NCBI GenBank assembly: GCA_022600935.1
Contig: JAHZJL010000140.1
Coordinates: 1-41,859, forward strand
Reading direction: 5' to 3'
Length of the DNA: 41,859 nt
From: Gammaproteobacteria bacterium
GTDB taxonomy: Bacteria; Pseudomonadota; Gammaproteobacteria; Methylococcales; DRLZ01
Position numbers and translations under genes: made by a program. This document shows positions 10,879-21,996 of this stretch, piece by piece (the first letter of the stretch is position 1; every line of letters begins with the position of its first letter). Below the pieces are notes generated by a model that made no database searches, had not been told where the DNA came from, and saw nothing but the letters and a program-made list of their open reading frames with translations.

Positions 10879-11732
10879 GATTGTCCTAGTATTTTTGATA
10901 ATTCAATAGAGCGATCATGTGCGCCCTGTAAAGCCTGCTCCACAATCGATCTTAAATTCTGTTGTTCGAAAATTGCAATTGCCTGCTCTGTCGTGCCGCC
11001 AGGCGATGTGACTTTTTTGCGTAACTGATCAGCCGGCTCGCCGGTTTCCGCAACCATTGTAGCAGCACCAAGAGCAGTTTGCTGTACTAACAATCTAGCA
11101 GATTCTGGCGTTAATCCAAGCTTAACGGCTGCATCATACATGGCCTCCATCATCAGAAAAAAATAGGCCGGGCCACTACCGGATACCGCAGTCACACTGT
11201 CCATTAACCTTTCTTCATCAACCCAGACAACTTGACCAACTGCTTTCAATACACTCCCGGCGATAGTTTTCTGCTGCTCATTGACCAGTTCGGTTGCATA
11301 CAACCCGGTAACGCCCTGCCCCACCAATGCCGGGGTATTTGGCATACAGCGAATGACAGCAACATCAGGTAACCATTGATTCAATACCGAGCAGGTAATA
11401 CCTGCTGCAATGGAAATCACTAAAACATTACGGTCTTTAAGTTGGTCAGCCAGTGGTAATACGACAGATTTCATAACCTGTGGTTTGACAGCCAGAACGA
11501 CAATATCCACTTTGCTGACCAGGGTTTGATTATCGCTGGTAACATGAATTGGCGCTTGCAGAACAAGTTTATCCAATTGCTTTTGATCGGGATCCGAGGA
11601 CCACACTTGCTGCCCCGAAACTCCGGTTGCCAGCAACCCGTGGATTAGACTGGACGCCATATTACCTGCGCCGATAAAGCCGATGCGCAATTGATCAGGC
11701 AAATTTACAGTTTCGCCAGGTTCTTGATTCAT
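10875..11732 (-). CDS. proC: Pyrroline-5-carboxylate reductase
   Basis: GFIGAGNMASSLIHGL, RCMPNTPALVGQG, VSGSGPAYFFLMMEAM, TSPGGTTEQAI. Confidence 0.95.
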   Translation of the reverse strand: MNQEPGETVNLPDQLRIGFIGAGNMASSLIHGLLATGVSGQQVWSSDPDQKQLDKLVLQAPIHVTSDNQTLVSKVDIVVLAVKPQVMKSVVLPLADQLKDRNVLVISIAAGITCSVLNQWLPDVAVIRCMPNTPALVGQGVTGLYATELVNEQQKTIAGSVLKAVGQVVWVDEERLMDSVTAVSGSGPAYFFLMMEAMYDAAVKLGLTPESARLLVQQTALGAATMVAETGEPADQLRKKVTSPGGTTEQAIAIFEQQNLRSIVEQALQGAHDRSIELSKILGQS

Positions 11733-11920
11733 ATTCTATTTATAATAGTGAGCAATGTGATGGGGTTATTCAGGGTTGATCAGGGATAAATGTGTACTCT
11801 CGGCAACTACTTTTATCTGGCCTTTATCAAAGATGTCAGAGCTGATTTGCTCGTTATGCAAGAACGTTTGAGTCAGACAGCCTCCAAATGTGAGTGTTAT
11901 CGAAATCATCAACGCTATTT

Positions 11921-12913
11921 ATGATTGAAACTATATATATTGAATCCGGTTTACAAGACCATCCGCGTGCTCAATCTCTGTTGCAACGATATTCTACTGC
12001 ACGGGTGATACCTTGTGAACATTATGGTGAAGTATTTAATCCATCGTCGCAGAATTTTCGATTGCAAAAACTCAAGCCAGCCCTGATTATTGCCAATAAA
12101 CAGAATCAACTGGTGTTACCTTCCCCTGATGCCTATGGCATCGGCATGTCACACAATTATTATTTCTCACATATGCTGAATTGCTTGTACGATTGCCGTT
12201 ACTGCTTTCTGCAAGGTATGTTCGCATCAGCCAATTATGTGTGGTTTGTCAATTATGAGGATTTTGCTCAGGCAATTCATCACACAACAGAACAGCATGA
12301 AAACGAATCTGTTGCATTCTATTCAGGTTATGATTGTGACAGTCTTGCTCTGGAATCGCTGACCGGATTTGCCGGGTATTTTCTAAACATATTTCGCAAT
12401 CTGCCCAATGCCTGGCTGGAATTGAGAACTAAAAGCCCTTATACAAAACAATTGCTGCGAGAAGAGCCATTTAGCAATTGTGTGGTCGCATACAGTTTTA
12501 CACCAGACCCGATCAATCGCGCCATTGAATATAAGGTGCCTGCAAATGAAGCGCGCATCAAGTCCATGCAGACTGTTCAGCAACATGGCTGGTCAATTGG
12601 CTTGCGATTTGATCCTTTAATTTATTGTGACAATTACAAGACGCTCTACAGCCAGTTATTCAAAACACTATTCGCGGCCATCGATAGCAATGCAGTGCAT
12701 TCGGTGAGCCTTGGACCATTCCGGTTGCCGGAACGTTATATGCGGAAATTAAAAAAACTCTATCCGGATGAAAAATTACTGGCTTGTAATTTTCCGGTTA
12801 ACAAACGGATGGCATCTTATCCTGAGCATTTGGAACATGAAATGATGGTTTTTGTGAAGACTGAGCTGTTGAATTACATTTCTGCCGATAAACTTTATCC
12901 GTGCGTAAACTGA
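11921..12913 (+). CDS. Spore photoproduct lyase (SPL)-family radical SAM protein
   Basis: ORF track 11894..12913, ATG at 11921. CxxxCxxC cluster motif in LNCLYDCRYCFLQG; overall resemblance to SPL-like proteins. Confidence 0.75.
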   Translation: MIETIYIESGLQDHPRAQSLLQRYSTARVIPCEHYGEVFNPSSQNFRLQKLKPALIIANKQNQLVLPSPDAYGIGMSHNYYFSHMLNCLYDCRYCFLQGMFASANYVWFVNYEDFAQAIHHTTEQHENESVAFYSGYDCDSLALESLTGFAGYFLNIFRNLPNAWLELRTKSPYTKQLLREEPFSNCVVAYSFTPDPINRAIEYKVPANEARIKSMQTVQQHGWSIGLRFDPLIYCDNYKTLYSQLFKTLFAAIDSNAVHSVSLGPFRLPERYMRKLKKLYPDEKLLACNFPVNKRMASYPEHLEHEMMVFVKTELLNYISADKLYPCVN

Positions 12914-13620
12914 TGCGCACAGCAATCGTCTCGGGTGCCAGCTCAGGCATCGGGTATGCAGTCAGTCAGCGGTTGTTACAGGAAAACTGGCAAGTTTATG
13001 GCATCAGTCGCGATTTCAGCAAAGCTGACAGCCTCACTCAATCAGCACAGTTTTTGCCAGTCTGCCTTGATTTGTCGGATCTTGACCTCATGCCAGATAC
13101 GATTAAGCAATTACTCAAACCAATAACTGATATTCATGCTGTGATATTTGCTGCCGGACAAGGCTGGTTCGCCCATCTTGAGCAATTTTCCTATCAGCAC
13201 ATTCAACAGTTGATGGATATTAATTTCACCAGCCAGGCCTATCTGGCCAGAGCAGTTGTGCCAAAAATGAAGCAAGCCAGACAAGGCGATCTGGTCTTCA
13301 TTGGTTCAGAAGCCGCTCTGAAAGGATCAAGACAGGGAACGATTTACTGCGCCAGCAAATTTGCCTTACGCGGATTTGCCCAGGCTTTACGGGACGAGTG
13401 CAGCGCCAGTGGAGTTCGGGTCAGCATCATCAACCCCGGTATGGTCAAAACAGCTTTCTTCGACGATCTGGGTTTTGAACCGGGTGTTGAAGCCAATGAG
13501 TCGATCTTACCGGAAGATGTCGCAGACATGGTATCCCATGTCCTGAATATGAGACGGGGAACAGTGATTGATGAAATCAACTGTTCCCCGTCTATCAAGT
13601 CAATCCGTTTTAAAAAGTAG
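12913..13620 (+). CDS. Short-chain dehydrogenase/reductase
   Basis: SGASSGIG cofactor motif, YCASK active site; ATG at 12913 shares its A with the preceding TGA. Confidence 0.88.
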   Translation: MRTAIVSGASSGIGYAVSQRLLQENWQVYGISRDFSKADSLTQSAQFLPVCLDLSDLDLMPDTIKQLLKPITDIHAVIFAAGQGWFAHLEQFSYQHIQQLMDINFTSQAYLARAVVPKMKQARQGDLVFIGSEAALKGSRQGTIYCASKFALRGFAQALRDECSASGVRVSIINPGMVKTAFFDDLGFEPGVEANESILPEDVADMVSHVLNMRRGTVIDEINCSPSIKSIRFKK

Positions 13621-13683
13621 GGCCATTTAAAACACTACCGGATTAACCTGACTATCTGACAACAGACTGCACGACTATCTCAT

Positions 13684-14265
13684 TCAAGCTGCTTTTCCAG
13701 CAGCAGTGGCTTCCGTTACTTCGATCAGTTTACCGCTCTTGCAGTCATAAATATAACCATAGATCGGAATATCTGATGGCACCATCGGACTGTTGCGAAT
13801 TCGTTGTACATCTTCGACAACGCTCTTCTCATTGTCACTGATGGTCAACCAGTTGATATATTTACCGTCTGTGGTACCGCCACCTTCACAGCAATCATGC
13901 CAGCCTGACGCATCAACGCTGGAGGTTTTCAGACTACCGGTCAGCAAGTCACCCATAATGTCGCTGGTAAAGGTTTCCATGCCGCAATCCGTGTGATGAA
14001 TCACAAACCATTCTCTTGTTCCCAGTAATTTATAGGAAATTACCAGTGACCGGATTGCATCATCACTGGCTCGCCCACCGGCATTGCGAATAACATGTGC
14101 ATCCCCCTCTGCCAGCCCCGCATATTTTGCAGGATCCAGGCGCGCATCCATACAGGTCAGTATGGCAAACTGACGCCCTGGGGGCATCGGCAACTCACCT
14201 TTGTTGCCAAAACCTGCAACATAATCTGAATTGGCTGAAAGAACATCATCAAGTATTTTACTCAT
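13684..14265 (-). CDS. Beta-class carbonic anhydrase
   Basis: [31 protein letters not shown]; likely start MSKILDDVL at 14265 within ORF 13684..14298. Confidence 0.9.
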   Translation of the reverse strand: MSKILDDVLSANSDYVAGFGNKGELPMPPGRQFAILTCMDARLDPAKYAGLAEGDAHVIRNAGGRASDDAIRSLVISYKLLGTREWFVIHHTDCGMETFTSDIMGDLLTGSLKTSSVDASGWHDCCEGGGTTDGKYINWLTISDNEKSVVEDVQRIRNSPMVPSDIPIYGYIYDCKSGKLIEVTEATAAGKAA

Positions 14266-14346
14266 TATTGTCACCTTATTGTTTTCCACCTTGAGCAACA
14301 GTTTATACCATACAGATATCCGGTTGAGTAAAGTATTTATTTCAGT

Positions 14347-15534
14347 TTATGCAGCGTCCAGCCCGCGCTCAAGATCACGTTTGATATCCTCAATCTTTTC
14401 CAGACCAACCGAAATACGGACCAGGCCGTCACTGATTCCGGCCTGTTGCCGCTCTTCGTCAGTCAGGCGACCATGCGTAGTCGTTGCCGGATGGGTAATG
14501 GTGGTTTTGACATCACCAAGATTGGCTGTAATTGATAACATTTGCGTATTATCGATTATTTCCCAGGCTTTTGATTGACCACCTTTTACATCAAAGCTAA
14601 GCACACCACCGGAACCGGTTTGCTGCGTCTGCCCCAGTTCATATTGGGGATGGGATTTCAAACCAGGATAATACACTCGTTTGACTTGCGGATGCGCTTC
14701 CAGCCACTCTGCCAGTTTCATGGCATTGTTGCAATGCGCTTGCATTCGCACTGCAAGAGTTTCCAGCCCGGTTAAAAAGACCCAGGCATTAAACGGACTC
14801 ATGGTTGGACCGGCAGTCCGCAGAAACGGGTAGATTGATTCGTTCAACAATTGCTCTGAACCAACAATCGCACCCCCCACGCAGCGCCCTTGTCCGTCGA
14901 TATATTTAGTCGCCGAATGCACCACCAGATCTGCACCCAGGGCTAAAGGTTGTTGCAACACCGGCGTACAATACACATTGTCTACGACCAGCAAACAGTC
15001 ATTAGTATGCGCCATTTTCGCCAAGGCACTGATATCGGACAGATCGGTGAGCGGGTTGGATGGTGTTTCCAGATACAAAAAACGGGTCTCCGGTCTGATC
15101 GCCTGCTCCCAGGTATCCAAATCGGTCATATCGACAAATGTGGTCTCGACACCAAATTTCCCCATGATGTTCTGAAACAGCAAAATACTGGTTCCAAATA
15201 AACTGCGTGAGCAGACGACATGCGCACCCTGCTCCAGTAACCCCATAGCCAGTGCCAGAATCGCCGCCATACCGGATGCAAACGCAACACAGCGTTCACC
15301 GCCTTCTATTGCTGCCAGACGCTGCTCAAATGTGCGTACTGTGGGATTAGTAAAACGGGAATAGATATTTCCATCTTCCTGATGCGCAAAGCGCGCCGCA
15401 GCCTGGGCGGCGCTGTCAAACACAAAACTGGATGTCGGGAATATCGCGTCACTGTGCTCACCTTCAGGTGTGCGTTGCTGTCCTGCACGAATCGCCTGGG
15501 TTTCCAGGTCAAATTCTGTATGTTGTCCGGCCAT
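14347..15534 (-). CDS. metZ: O-succinylhomoserine sulfhydrylase (Cys/Met metabolism PLP enzyme)
   Basis: YSRFTNPTVRTFEQRLAAIEGGE, SATKYIDGQGRCVGGAI; located next to purF as is common in gammaproteobacteria. Confidence 0.9.
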   Translation of the reverse strand: MAGQHTEFDLETQAIRAGQQRTPEGEHSDAIFPTSSFVFDSAAQAAARFAHQEDGNIYSRFTNPTVRTFEQRLAAIEGGERCVAFASGMAAILALAMGLLEQGAHVVCSRSLFGTSILLFQNIMGKFGVETTFVDMTDLDTWEQAIRPETRFLYLETPSNPLTDLSDISALAKMAHTNDCLLVVDNVYCTPVLQQPLALGADLVVHSATKYIDGQGRCVGGAIVGSEQLLNESIYPFLRTAGPTMSPFNAWVFLTGLETLAVRMQAHCNNAMKLAEWLEAHPQVKRVYYPGLKSHPQYELGQTQQTGSGGVLSFDVKGGQSKAWEIIDNTQMLSITANLGDVKTTITHPATTTHGRLTDEERQQAGISDGLVRISVGLEKIEDIKRDLERGLDAA

Positions 15535-15596
15535 GTAATAATGTTGTATAAGTGATTGTTAGAAAAATCAAAAAATGAGAATCTTGAATGTATTAT

Positions 15597-15615
15597 CTAA
15601 ATGATAATCATCAAG
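15597..15615 (-). promoter_or_regulatory. Fur-box-like sequence upstream of metZ
   Basis: AAATGATAATCATC contains the ATGATAATCAT core of the GATAATGATAATCATTATC consensus (13/19 over the full site). Confidence 0.35.
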
Positions 15616-15721
15616 ACCGTTTATTGGCAGTCATAGGTGTGTGCAACTGTTGCATTACACTGAAATTAAGGCATTAAAACCTGATACTCGAGACATTCAA
15701 CTCAGGAAATCTGAGTGTTCA

Positions 15722-17239
15722 CTATGCTGAATTATACAATCCAATCTCGGTGTCTTCGCTGGATTCCTGATTGATCCGCTGTGTTCTGGCTGCTTCGTTA
15801 CGGCGTTGTTCCAGCAAGTTCAAATACTGTCGATTGATGTCGCCAGTGACATAATGACCATCGAAACAAGCGGTATCAAAATCATTGACCCTGCCTTGCC
15901 CCACTGCAGCTATTAAATCCTCGATATCCTGATAAATCAGGGCATCGGCTCCCAGATCATCACAGATCTGTTGCTCGCTGCGATCGTGCGCAACCAGCTC
16001 ACTGCAACTCGGCATATCGATGCCATAAACATTGGGAAACCGAACCGGTGGTGATGCCGAAGCAAAAAACACCTTTTTTGACCCTGCTTCCCTGGCCATC
16101 TGGATAATCTGACCAGATGTGGTGCCGCGTACAATCGAGTCATCGACCAGCAGAACATTTTTGTCTTTCAATTCATGCATGATCGGGTTCAGTTTTTGTC
16201 TGACCGACCGTTTGCGCAATTGCTGCCCCGGCATAATAAAGGTGCGACCGATATAACGATTTTTGATAAACCCTTCGCGGTATTTTATACCCAGTGTTTC
16301 AGCAAGTTGCATGGCCGAGGTACGGCTGGTATCAGGGATTGGAACAACGACATCAATCTCTTTGTCATAGCCCAGTCTGCGAATTTTAGCTGCCAGCTTT
16401 TCACCCATGCGTAAGCGCGAGTTATACACTGAAATACCATCAATCACTGAATCCGGTCTGGCCAGATACACATATTCAAAAATACAGGAATGAAGATGCT
16501 TGTCTTGTATGCATTGCTTGTTATGAAAGCGGCCGTTTTTTTCAATAAAAATGGCTTCACCCGGCTGCACATCACGTACCAGTTCAAATCCTTCATTATC
16601 AAGCGCAACACTTTCCGAGGCAATCATGTATTCCGTTCCTTCGGCAGATTGGCGCTGACCAAAACATAAAGGACGAATCCCATACGGATCCCGGAATGCC
16701 AAAACGCCGAATCCGGCAATCATGGCAACTACAGCAAACCCGCCCTGACAGCGACGGTAAACACCGGCAACTCCTTTGAATACATCTTCAGGAGTCAACC
16801 GCAGTTTACCGGTTTCAGCCAGCTCATGGGCAAACACATTGAGCAATACCTCCGAATCTGAGTTTGTATTCAAATGGCGCTGATCTTCGACAAACAGTTG
16901 TTCTTTTAATTCGTCGGCATTGGTCAGATTACCATTATGAGCCAGAGTAATCCCGTACGGGGAATTGACATAAAACGGTTGTGCTTCTGCAGTACTGTCA
17001 CTGCCTGCAGTGGGATATCGAACATGCCCCAACCCCATGGAGCCAACCAGTTTCAGCATATGTTTCTCCCGGAAGACATCGCGCACCAGCCCCATATCCT
17101 TGCGCAGGTAAAAGCGCCCGTGATGTCCACAGGTCACGATACCGGCGGCATCCTGACCACGGTGTTGCAACACTGTCAAAGCATCGTATAACAACTGATT
17201 GACAGGTTGATTGGCAACGATTCCGACTATTCCACACAT
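15722..17239 (-). CDS. purF: Amidophosphoribosyltransferase
   Basis: Starts [13 protein letters not shown] (catalytic Cys after Met removal), [21 protein letters not shown] motif. ORF extension 17240-17296 judged non-coding. Confidence 0.96.
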   Translation of the reverse strand: MCGIVGIVANQPVNQLLYDALTVLQHRGQDAAGIVTCGHHGRFYLRKDMGLVRDVFREKHMLKLVGSMGLGHVRYPTAGSDSTAEAQPFYVNSPYGITLAHNGNLTNADELKEQLFVEDQRHLNTNSDSEVLLNVFAHELAETGKLRLTPEDVFKGVAGVYRRCQGGFAVVAMIAGFGVLAFRDPYGIRPLCFGQRQSAEGTEYMIASESVALDNEGFELVRDVQPGEAIFIEKNGRFHNKQCIQDKHLHSCIFEYVYLARPDSVIDGISVYNSRLRMGEKLAAKIRRLGYDKEIDVVVPIPDTSRTSAMQLAETLGIKYREGFIKNRYIGRTFIMPGQQLRKRSVRQKLNPIMHELKDKNVLLVDDSIVRGTTSGQIIQMAREAGSKKVFFASASPPVRFPNVYGIDMPSCSELVAHDRSEQQICDDLGADALIYQDIEDLIAAVGQGRVNDFDTACFDGHYVTGDINRQYLNLLEQRRNEAARTQRINQESSEDTEIGLYNSA

Positions 17240-17258
17240 ATCGTTTTGACAATTCTGA

Positions 17259-17759
17259 TCACGGTTTGACTGTACTCTCAATTTTATTGACGACATCGGG
17301 GGGAGCCTGTGCCCTCATCCACACAATGATGTCTTCAAACGGTTTGATCAACTGTGAGTGGCGCCACCAGGTTTCGCGTTTCAGCGGTGTCAATCCCATG
17401 AGATAAATCAGTAACATGACAATCCCACACCCGCGCAATACGCCAAACAACAGCCCACCAAGCCGATCCAGAAATCCGAGGCCAACTTTCTTTAATCCTG
17501 AACGAATGATGTAACTGACCAGGCTCAGAGTCATCAGTGTCCCCATGAACAATGCCAGAAAAGAGACAATATGACGGACTGTATTCTGCTCAATCTGATC
17601 TTGCAGCAGTTGTGCAAGCATGGGACTGAAATGCACACCAACCCAGATCGCAAAGACCCAGGAGATCAGCGATAACGCTTCTTTGACCAGGCCACGCATT
17701 AAGCCCACCAGGGCTGATGCGACAATAATAAACAGAAAGGAATAGTCTATCCAGATCAT
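17259..17759 (-). CDS. cvpA: CvpA family membrane protein
   Basis: [35 protein letters not shown]; adjacent to purF. Confidence 0.92.
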   Translation of the reverse strand: MIWIDYSFLFIIVASALVGLMRGLVKEALSLISWVFAIWVGVHFSPMLAQLLQDQIEQNTVRHIVSFLALFMGTLMTLSLVSYIIRSGLKKVGLGFLDRLGGLLFGVLRGCGIVMLLIYLMGLTPLKRETWWRHSQLIKPFEDIIVWMRAQAPPDVVNKIESTVKP

Positions 17760-17845
17760 GGTTTTAATGATGAAGACCAATGCTTAAACCACGGCTCAGT
17801 GGCTTGAAACAATGCGCTAATGACATGAAACCGTCTGCCTAAATT

Positions 17846-18718
17846 TTATCGACCTGCGCGCAGACTGTTCCATTTTGTTTCGGGAAATGTAATGGCTTTC
17901 AAACCAAACCGCTTGTTCAATGTAGTTACCATTTGCCGGGCTGCCTTTTCTTTTGGAACGCGTCCTGCTCTAACCCTGATCAATTTACCGACTTCAGTTG
18001 TCACAGGTTCCAGATAAGCCGCAAAACCATTTTTCTTAAGCTTCTTCATCAGCGTACCGGCATTGGATTTGTCCTTGAAAACACCGACCTGGATTATCCA
18101 CAGTCCGGTATTATCCGGTTTTGCCAGTCCGGGTTTGGATGACACAGCCGGTTTCACAGAGGATTGGTTGTGACGGCTAACCACTGTTGTCTGTTGTTTG
18201 TTTGCAGATGTCTGACGAACCTGCGGCGTTGGTTTTGGCTTTGACTTAGAAATAACAGATTTTGCCACTACAGTCTGCTTTTTCTGTTGAACGGGTTTTA
18301 CAGACCCAGATGTCGCCGTTGATTTTGCAGTAGAAGGCAGCAAGCTGTCCAACTGCTTCTTCATGTCTGGAGTCCGGGTGGTTGCCGACTTGGTACTCAA
18401 TACTGGTTTTTCAATCACTGGAACATCTGATTTCTCCGCCTGTCCCGGTGTCACGGTTTTAGCAGCAGATCGTTGTTTATTGTCTGAAATATCAACTGAC
18501 TGATTTGAACCTGGAAACAACTGATTTTGGTCAAAATCAGCCTCACTGACGATTTTTGGTGTTTTTTTGTATTTGTCCGGCAATGGCGGGACTTTGGATA
18601 CAGTATCCTGCGTTTCCCAGCGCTGATCATCTTCGTCAATCAACATTGGTAAAAACACTGCAGCCAGAACTGTTATCGCCGCAGTACCAATGAGTCGTTC
18701 CTTAAGCTTTTGTTCCAC
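17846..18718 (-). CDS. SPOR-domain protein (DedD-like)
   Basis: One N-terminal TM segment, low-complexity K/T/S/P linker, C-terminal WIIQVGVFKDKSNAGTLMKKLKKNGF SPOR repeat. Probable GTG start at 18718 overlapping the folC end. Confidence 0.85.
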   Translation of the reverse strand: MEQKLKERLIGTAAITVLAAVFLPMLIDEDDQRWETQDTVSKVPPLPDKYKKTPKIVSEADFDQNQLFPGSNQSVDISDNKQRSAAKTVTPGQAEKSDVPVIEKPVLSTKSATTRTPDMKKQLDSLLPSTAKSTATSGSVKPVQQKKQTVVAKSVISKSKPKPTPQVRQTSANKQQTTVVSRHNQSSVKPAVSSKPGLAKPDNTGLWIIQVGVFKDKSNAGTLMKKLKKNGFAAYLEPVTTEVGKLIRVRAGRVPKEKAARQMVTTLNKRFGLKAITFPETKWNSLRAGR

Positions 18719-20018
18719 TCGAAAACCCTGCCAGTAAATGTTTCGGAAACCGCTGAAAATATTCAGAAACAAGAAAAAAAGAACCAAAAATCAAAACCAT
18801 ACAACTTGCATCATGGATATCATCAAGCATTACACTCCAGGCTTCATCAAAATTCCGTAGCTGTTTGCTGCAATCATGAACGCCCTGGCCAGACAACACC
18901 TCATAGATTTGTGCTGAAGTTGCTGCCCGCTCCATCTGGAGGGGTACAGGATACCATTTTTTAACACAATCTTTCATGTGCATGACAATTTCAGCAATGT
19001 CTTTGTCTGCCATAACTGAGAATAATGCATACAATGTCCTGTCCGGATAATGTTGCCTGATATTCTGCGCCAGTAATTGTGCTGATTGCGCATTATGCGC
19101 GACATCAATTAACACTGCCGGTTGCTGCGTTACGCTGTCTGATTCAACCAACTGAAAACGCCCCGGCAAACTGGCTGACCGAATGCCCTCTGTAATTGCT
19201 TGCCTGGATATCTTCAAATTATCCTTGACCAGGCTAAGAGCCTGAATCACTGCAGCTGCATTTTGAATCTGATGCGAGCCGGGGATTCCAGGTAAGGGCA
19301 ATCCGGGGTACTGATATTCGTTACCATGCCAGGACCATTCTTCGTGGTTTGTTTGAACATGATAGTCACGGTTGGCGATACTGACCGGGACCTGCCTGGA
19401 AGATGCCCAATCAAGCATGACTTGCGGTGGATCAAGGTCACCGATAACAGCTGGAATACCTTGACGCATAATGCCAGCTTTCTCCAGACTGATTTGTTCC
19501 CGGCTTTGACCCAGCCAGTGAACATGATCGATGCCGATACTGCTGACAATTGCCAGATCTGTGTCGATAACATTGACAGCATCAAGACGACCGCCCAGGC
19601 CAACTTCCAGCAATTGAATATCAACCGCTTCACTGGCAAAAATGTCTAACGCCGCCAATGTGCCGAACTCAAAGAAACTCAGTGAGATATCACCGCGAAT
19701 TGCATCGATTTTTTCAAATGCCTCACAAATGACCGCATCATCAACAGGCTGGCCACTAATTCTAATGCGTTCGTTGTAATCAACAATATGAGGTGAGGTA
19801 TAGGTTCCGATACGATAGTTTTCCTGACTCAGGATGCTTTCCAGAAATGCAACGGTCGACCCTTTGCCATTGGTTCCGGATACTGTAATGGTGAATGGCT
19901 TGTAGCCGATTTGCATCCCGGCATGGACAATCTTTACTCTGTCCAGACTTAAATCTATGGTTCTGACATGGGAGTTTTTCTGCCATGTCAGCCACTCACT
20001 GAGCGATGCAAAACGCAT
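18702..20018 (-). CDS. folC: Bifunctional folylpolyglutamate synthase/dihydrofolate synthase
   Basis: VSGTNGKGSTVAFLESIL, TSPHIVDYNERIRI, SSIGIDHVHWLG. Confidence 0.95.
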   Translation of the reverse strand: MRFASLSEWLTWQKNSHVRTIDLSLDRVKIVHAGMQIGYKPFTITVSGTNGKGSTVAFLESILSQENYRIGTYTSPHIVDYNERIRISGQPVDDAVICEAFEKIDAIRGDISLSFFEFGTLAALDIFASEAVDIQLLEVGLGGRLDAVNVIDTDLAIVSSIGIDHVHWLGQSREQISLEKAGIMRQGIPAVIGDLDPPQVMLDWASSRQVPVSIANRDYHVQTNHEEWSWHGNEYQYPGLPLPGIPGSHQIQNAAAVIQALSLVKDNLKISRQAITEGIRSASLPGRFQLVESDSVTQQPAVLIDVAHNAQSAQLLAQNIRQHYPDRTLYALFSVMADKDIAEIVMHMKDCVKKWYPVPLQMERAATSAQIYEVLSGQGVHDCSKQLRNFDEAWSVMLDDIHDASCMVLIFGSFFLVSEYFQRFPKHLLAGFSSGTKA

Positions 20019-20224
20019 TTAGTTCAATTCCATTGCGATCACCAACGAGGATTTGAACAACCACAGATCAGTTAAGAAATTGTCAACAGGACAGGAGTCA
20101 ACACTGTTAATCAAGGCAGAATTAATCGGAATTCTCCGAATACGATTAGAATGGCAGATAAACGCAGATAATCATTGAAACAGAAACAAGTGGAGAATGG
20201 TCTCAGATGCCTCGGTGCAATGCT

Positions 20225-21148
20225 TCATTGATTCTCAGGTGATTCGTTTGCATCAGATTCATTCTGTATTGGCACATTATCTTCATCCGGCTCATCGAGA
20301 GCTTTCATCATGGCCAGTAAGGAAGCGATTTTGGTGCGCATTTGCCTGCGATCGACAATCATATCCAACGCTCCATGTTCAACCAGAAATTCGCTGCGCT
20401 GAAAGCCTTCAGGTAGCTTTTCATGTACAGTCTGCTCGATCACTCGCGGACCGGCAAAACCAATCAAGGCGCGAGGCTCGGCAATATTGATATCACCCAA
20501 CATGGCAAGACTGGCCGAAACACCACCCATGGTTGGATCAGTTAACACCGAAATAAACGGTTGTTTAGCCTCCTGCAAGCGTTTCAGTGCAGCACTGGTT
20601 TTAGCCATTTGCATGAGCGAAAACAGGGATTCCTGCATTCTGGCACCACCACTGGCACTGAAGCAAACAAACGGGATGGCTTTTTCTATGCAAATATTGA
20701 CGCCACGGATAAAACGCTCGCCGACCACAGAGCCCATGGAACCACCCATAAAATCAAAATTAAATGCCGCTGCAACCAGATCACGACCCAGTAATTTACC
20801 TTTGACGACAATCAGTGCGTCTTTCTCGCCGGACTGTTTCTGTGCCTGGCTCAACCGGTCTCTGTATTTTTTGGAATCCTTGAATTTCAAGGGATCGGCA
20901 GATCTTAAATCTGCACCGATTTCATCGCGTTGCGCGGGGTCCAGAAACACATCGAGTCGTCTGCGTCCACTGATTCGCATATGATGGTCGCATTTGGGAC
21001 AGACATCGAAATTTCTTTCCAGCTCGGATTTATACAAAATTGCCTGGCAGTTACTGCATTTGCTCCATAAACCTTCCGGAACAGTGATACTCTTGCGAGT
21101 TGATTCAGTCAGAATTTTGGAAGGAACCAGTTTTTCATACCAGCTCAT
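20225..21148 (-). CDS. accD: Acetyl-CoA carboxylase carboxyltransferase subunit beta
   Basis: C4 zinc motif CSNCQ...[35 protein letters not shown]. Confidence 0.97.
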   Translation of the reverse strand: MSWYEKLVPSKILTESTRKSITVPEGLWSKCSNCQAILYKSELERNFDVCPKCDHHMRISGRRRLDVFLDPAQRDEIGADLRSADPLKFKDSKKYRDRLSQAQKQSGEKDALIVVKGKLLGRDLVAAAFNFDFMGGSMGSVVGERFIRGVNICIEKAIPFVCFSASGGARMQESLFSLMQMAKTSAALKRLQEAKQPFISVLTDPTMGGVSASLAMLGDINIAEPRALIGFAGPRVIEQTVHEKLPEGFQRSEFLVEHGALDMIVDRRQMRTKIASLLAMMKALDEPDEDNVPIQNESDANESPENQ

Positions 21149-21189
21149 GACTATTCACCTGTGTTATAAAAATTATTAAGGTCAGCGAA

Positions 21190-21996
21190 TCAGATAGAAT
21201 CCAACCCCGTGCGTATCGATTTCAACAACTCCGAGACAGCGGGTATCGCTGACTCAGGTGTATCGAGACAGGATTCAATCCGCTCAATCAATGCACTGCC
21301 AATCACGACACCATCTGCCAAACGCCCGATTGATTGAGCTGTTTCCGAATTTTTAACGCCAAAGCCAACTCCAACCGGCATATCAGTCATGCTCCTGATC
21401 TGTTGCATTTTTTGATCAACGCTGTCCAGATCCAGATGTCCTGCGCCAGTCACACCTTTCAACGACACATAATACAGGTATCCACTGGCAATAGACACGA
21501 CCTTTTCTATGCGTTCACTGGTACTGTTTGGCGCCAGCAAAAAAATCATATCCAGTTGATTCGCTTTCAGGTATCCGGTTAAGGCCCCGGTTTCCTCCGG
21601 TGGCATATCAACAATTAACACACCATCAACCCCTGATTCGGCAGCCAGTCTGGCAAATGTTTCATAACCCATCACTTCGATGGGATTCAGATAACCCATC
21701 AATACAATTGGAGTTTGAGAATTTTGCTCACGAAACTGTTCGACCATTGACAGTACATCACGTAATCCAATTGCATGCTGTAATGCTCGTTCACTGGCGC
21801 GTTGAATTGTCGGTCCATCGGCCATCGGGTCTGAAAAGGGCACCCCTAACTCGATGATATCACTTCCGGCAGCGACCATTTCATGCATCAGCGGCACCGT
21901 CATAAAGGGAGACGGATCACCTGCTGTAATATAGGGTATAAGCGCTTTTTTATGATTGTCCTTAAGTTGTTGAAACGTGTCGTGTAATCGGCTCAT
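21190..21996 (-). CDS. trpA: Tryptophan synthase alpha subunit
   Basis: [43 protein letters not shown] overlap with trpB. Confidence 0.97.
   Translation of the reverse strand: MSRLHDTFQQLKDNHKKALIPYITAGDPSPFMTVPLMHEMVAAGSDIIELGVPFSDPMADGPTIQRASERALQHAIGLRDVLSMVEQFREQNSQTPIVLMGYLNPIEVMGYETFARLAAESGVDGVLIVDMPPEETGALTGYLKANQLDMIFLLAPNSTSERIEKVVSIASGYLYYVSLKGVTGAGHLDLDSVDQKMQQIRSMTDMPVGVGFGVKNSETAQSIGRLADGVVIGSALIERIESCLDTPESAIPAVSELLKSIRTGLDSI

Noticed and set aside
20487-20984. 165-aa plus-strand ORF inside accD
   Set aside because: Antisense shadow of accD.
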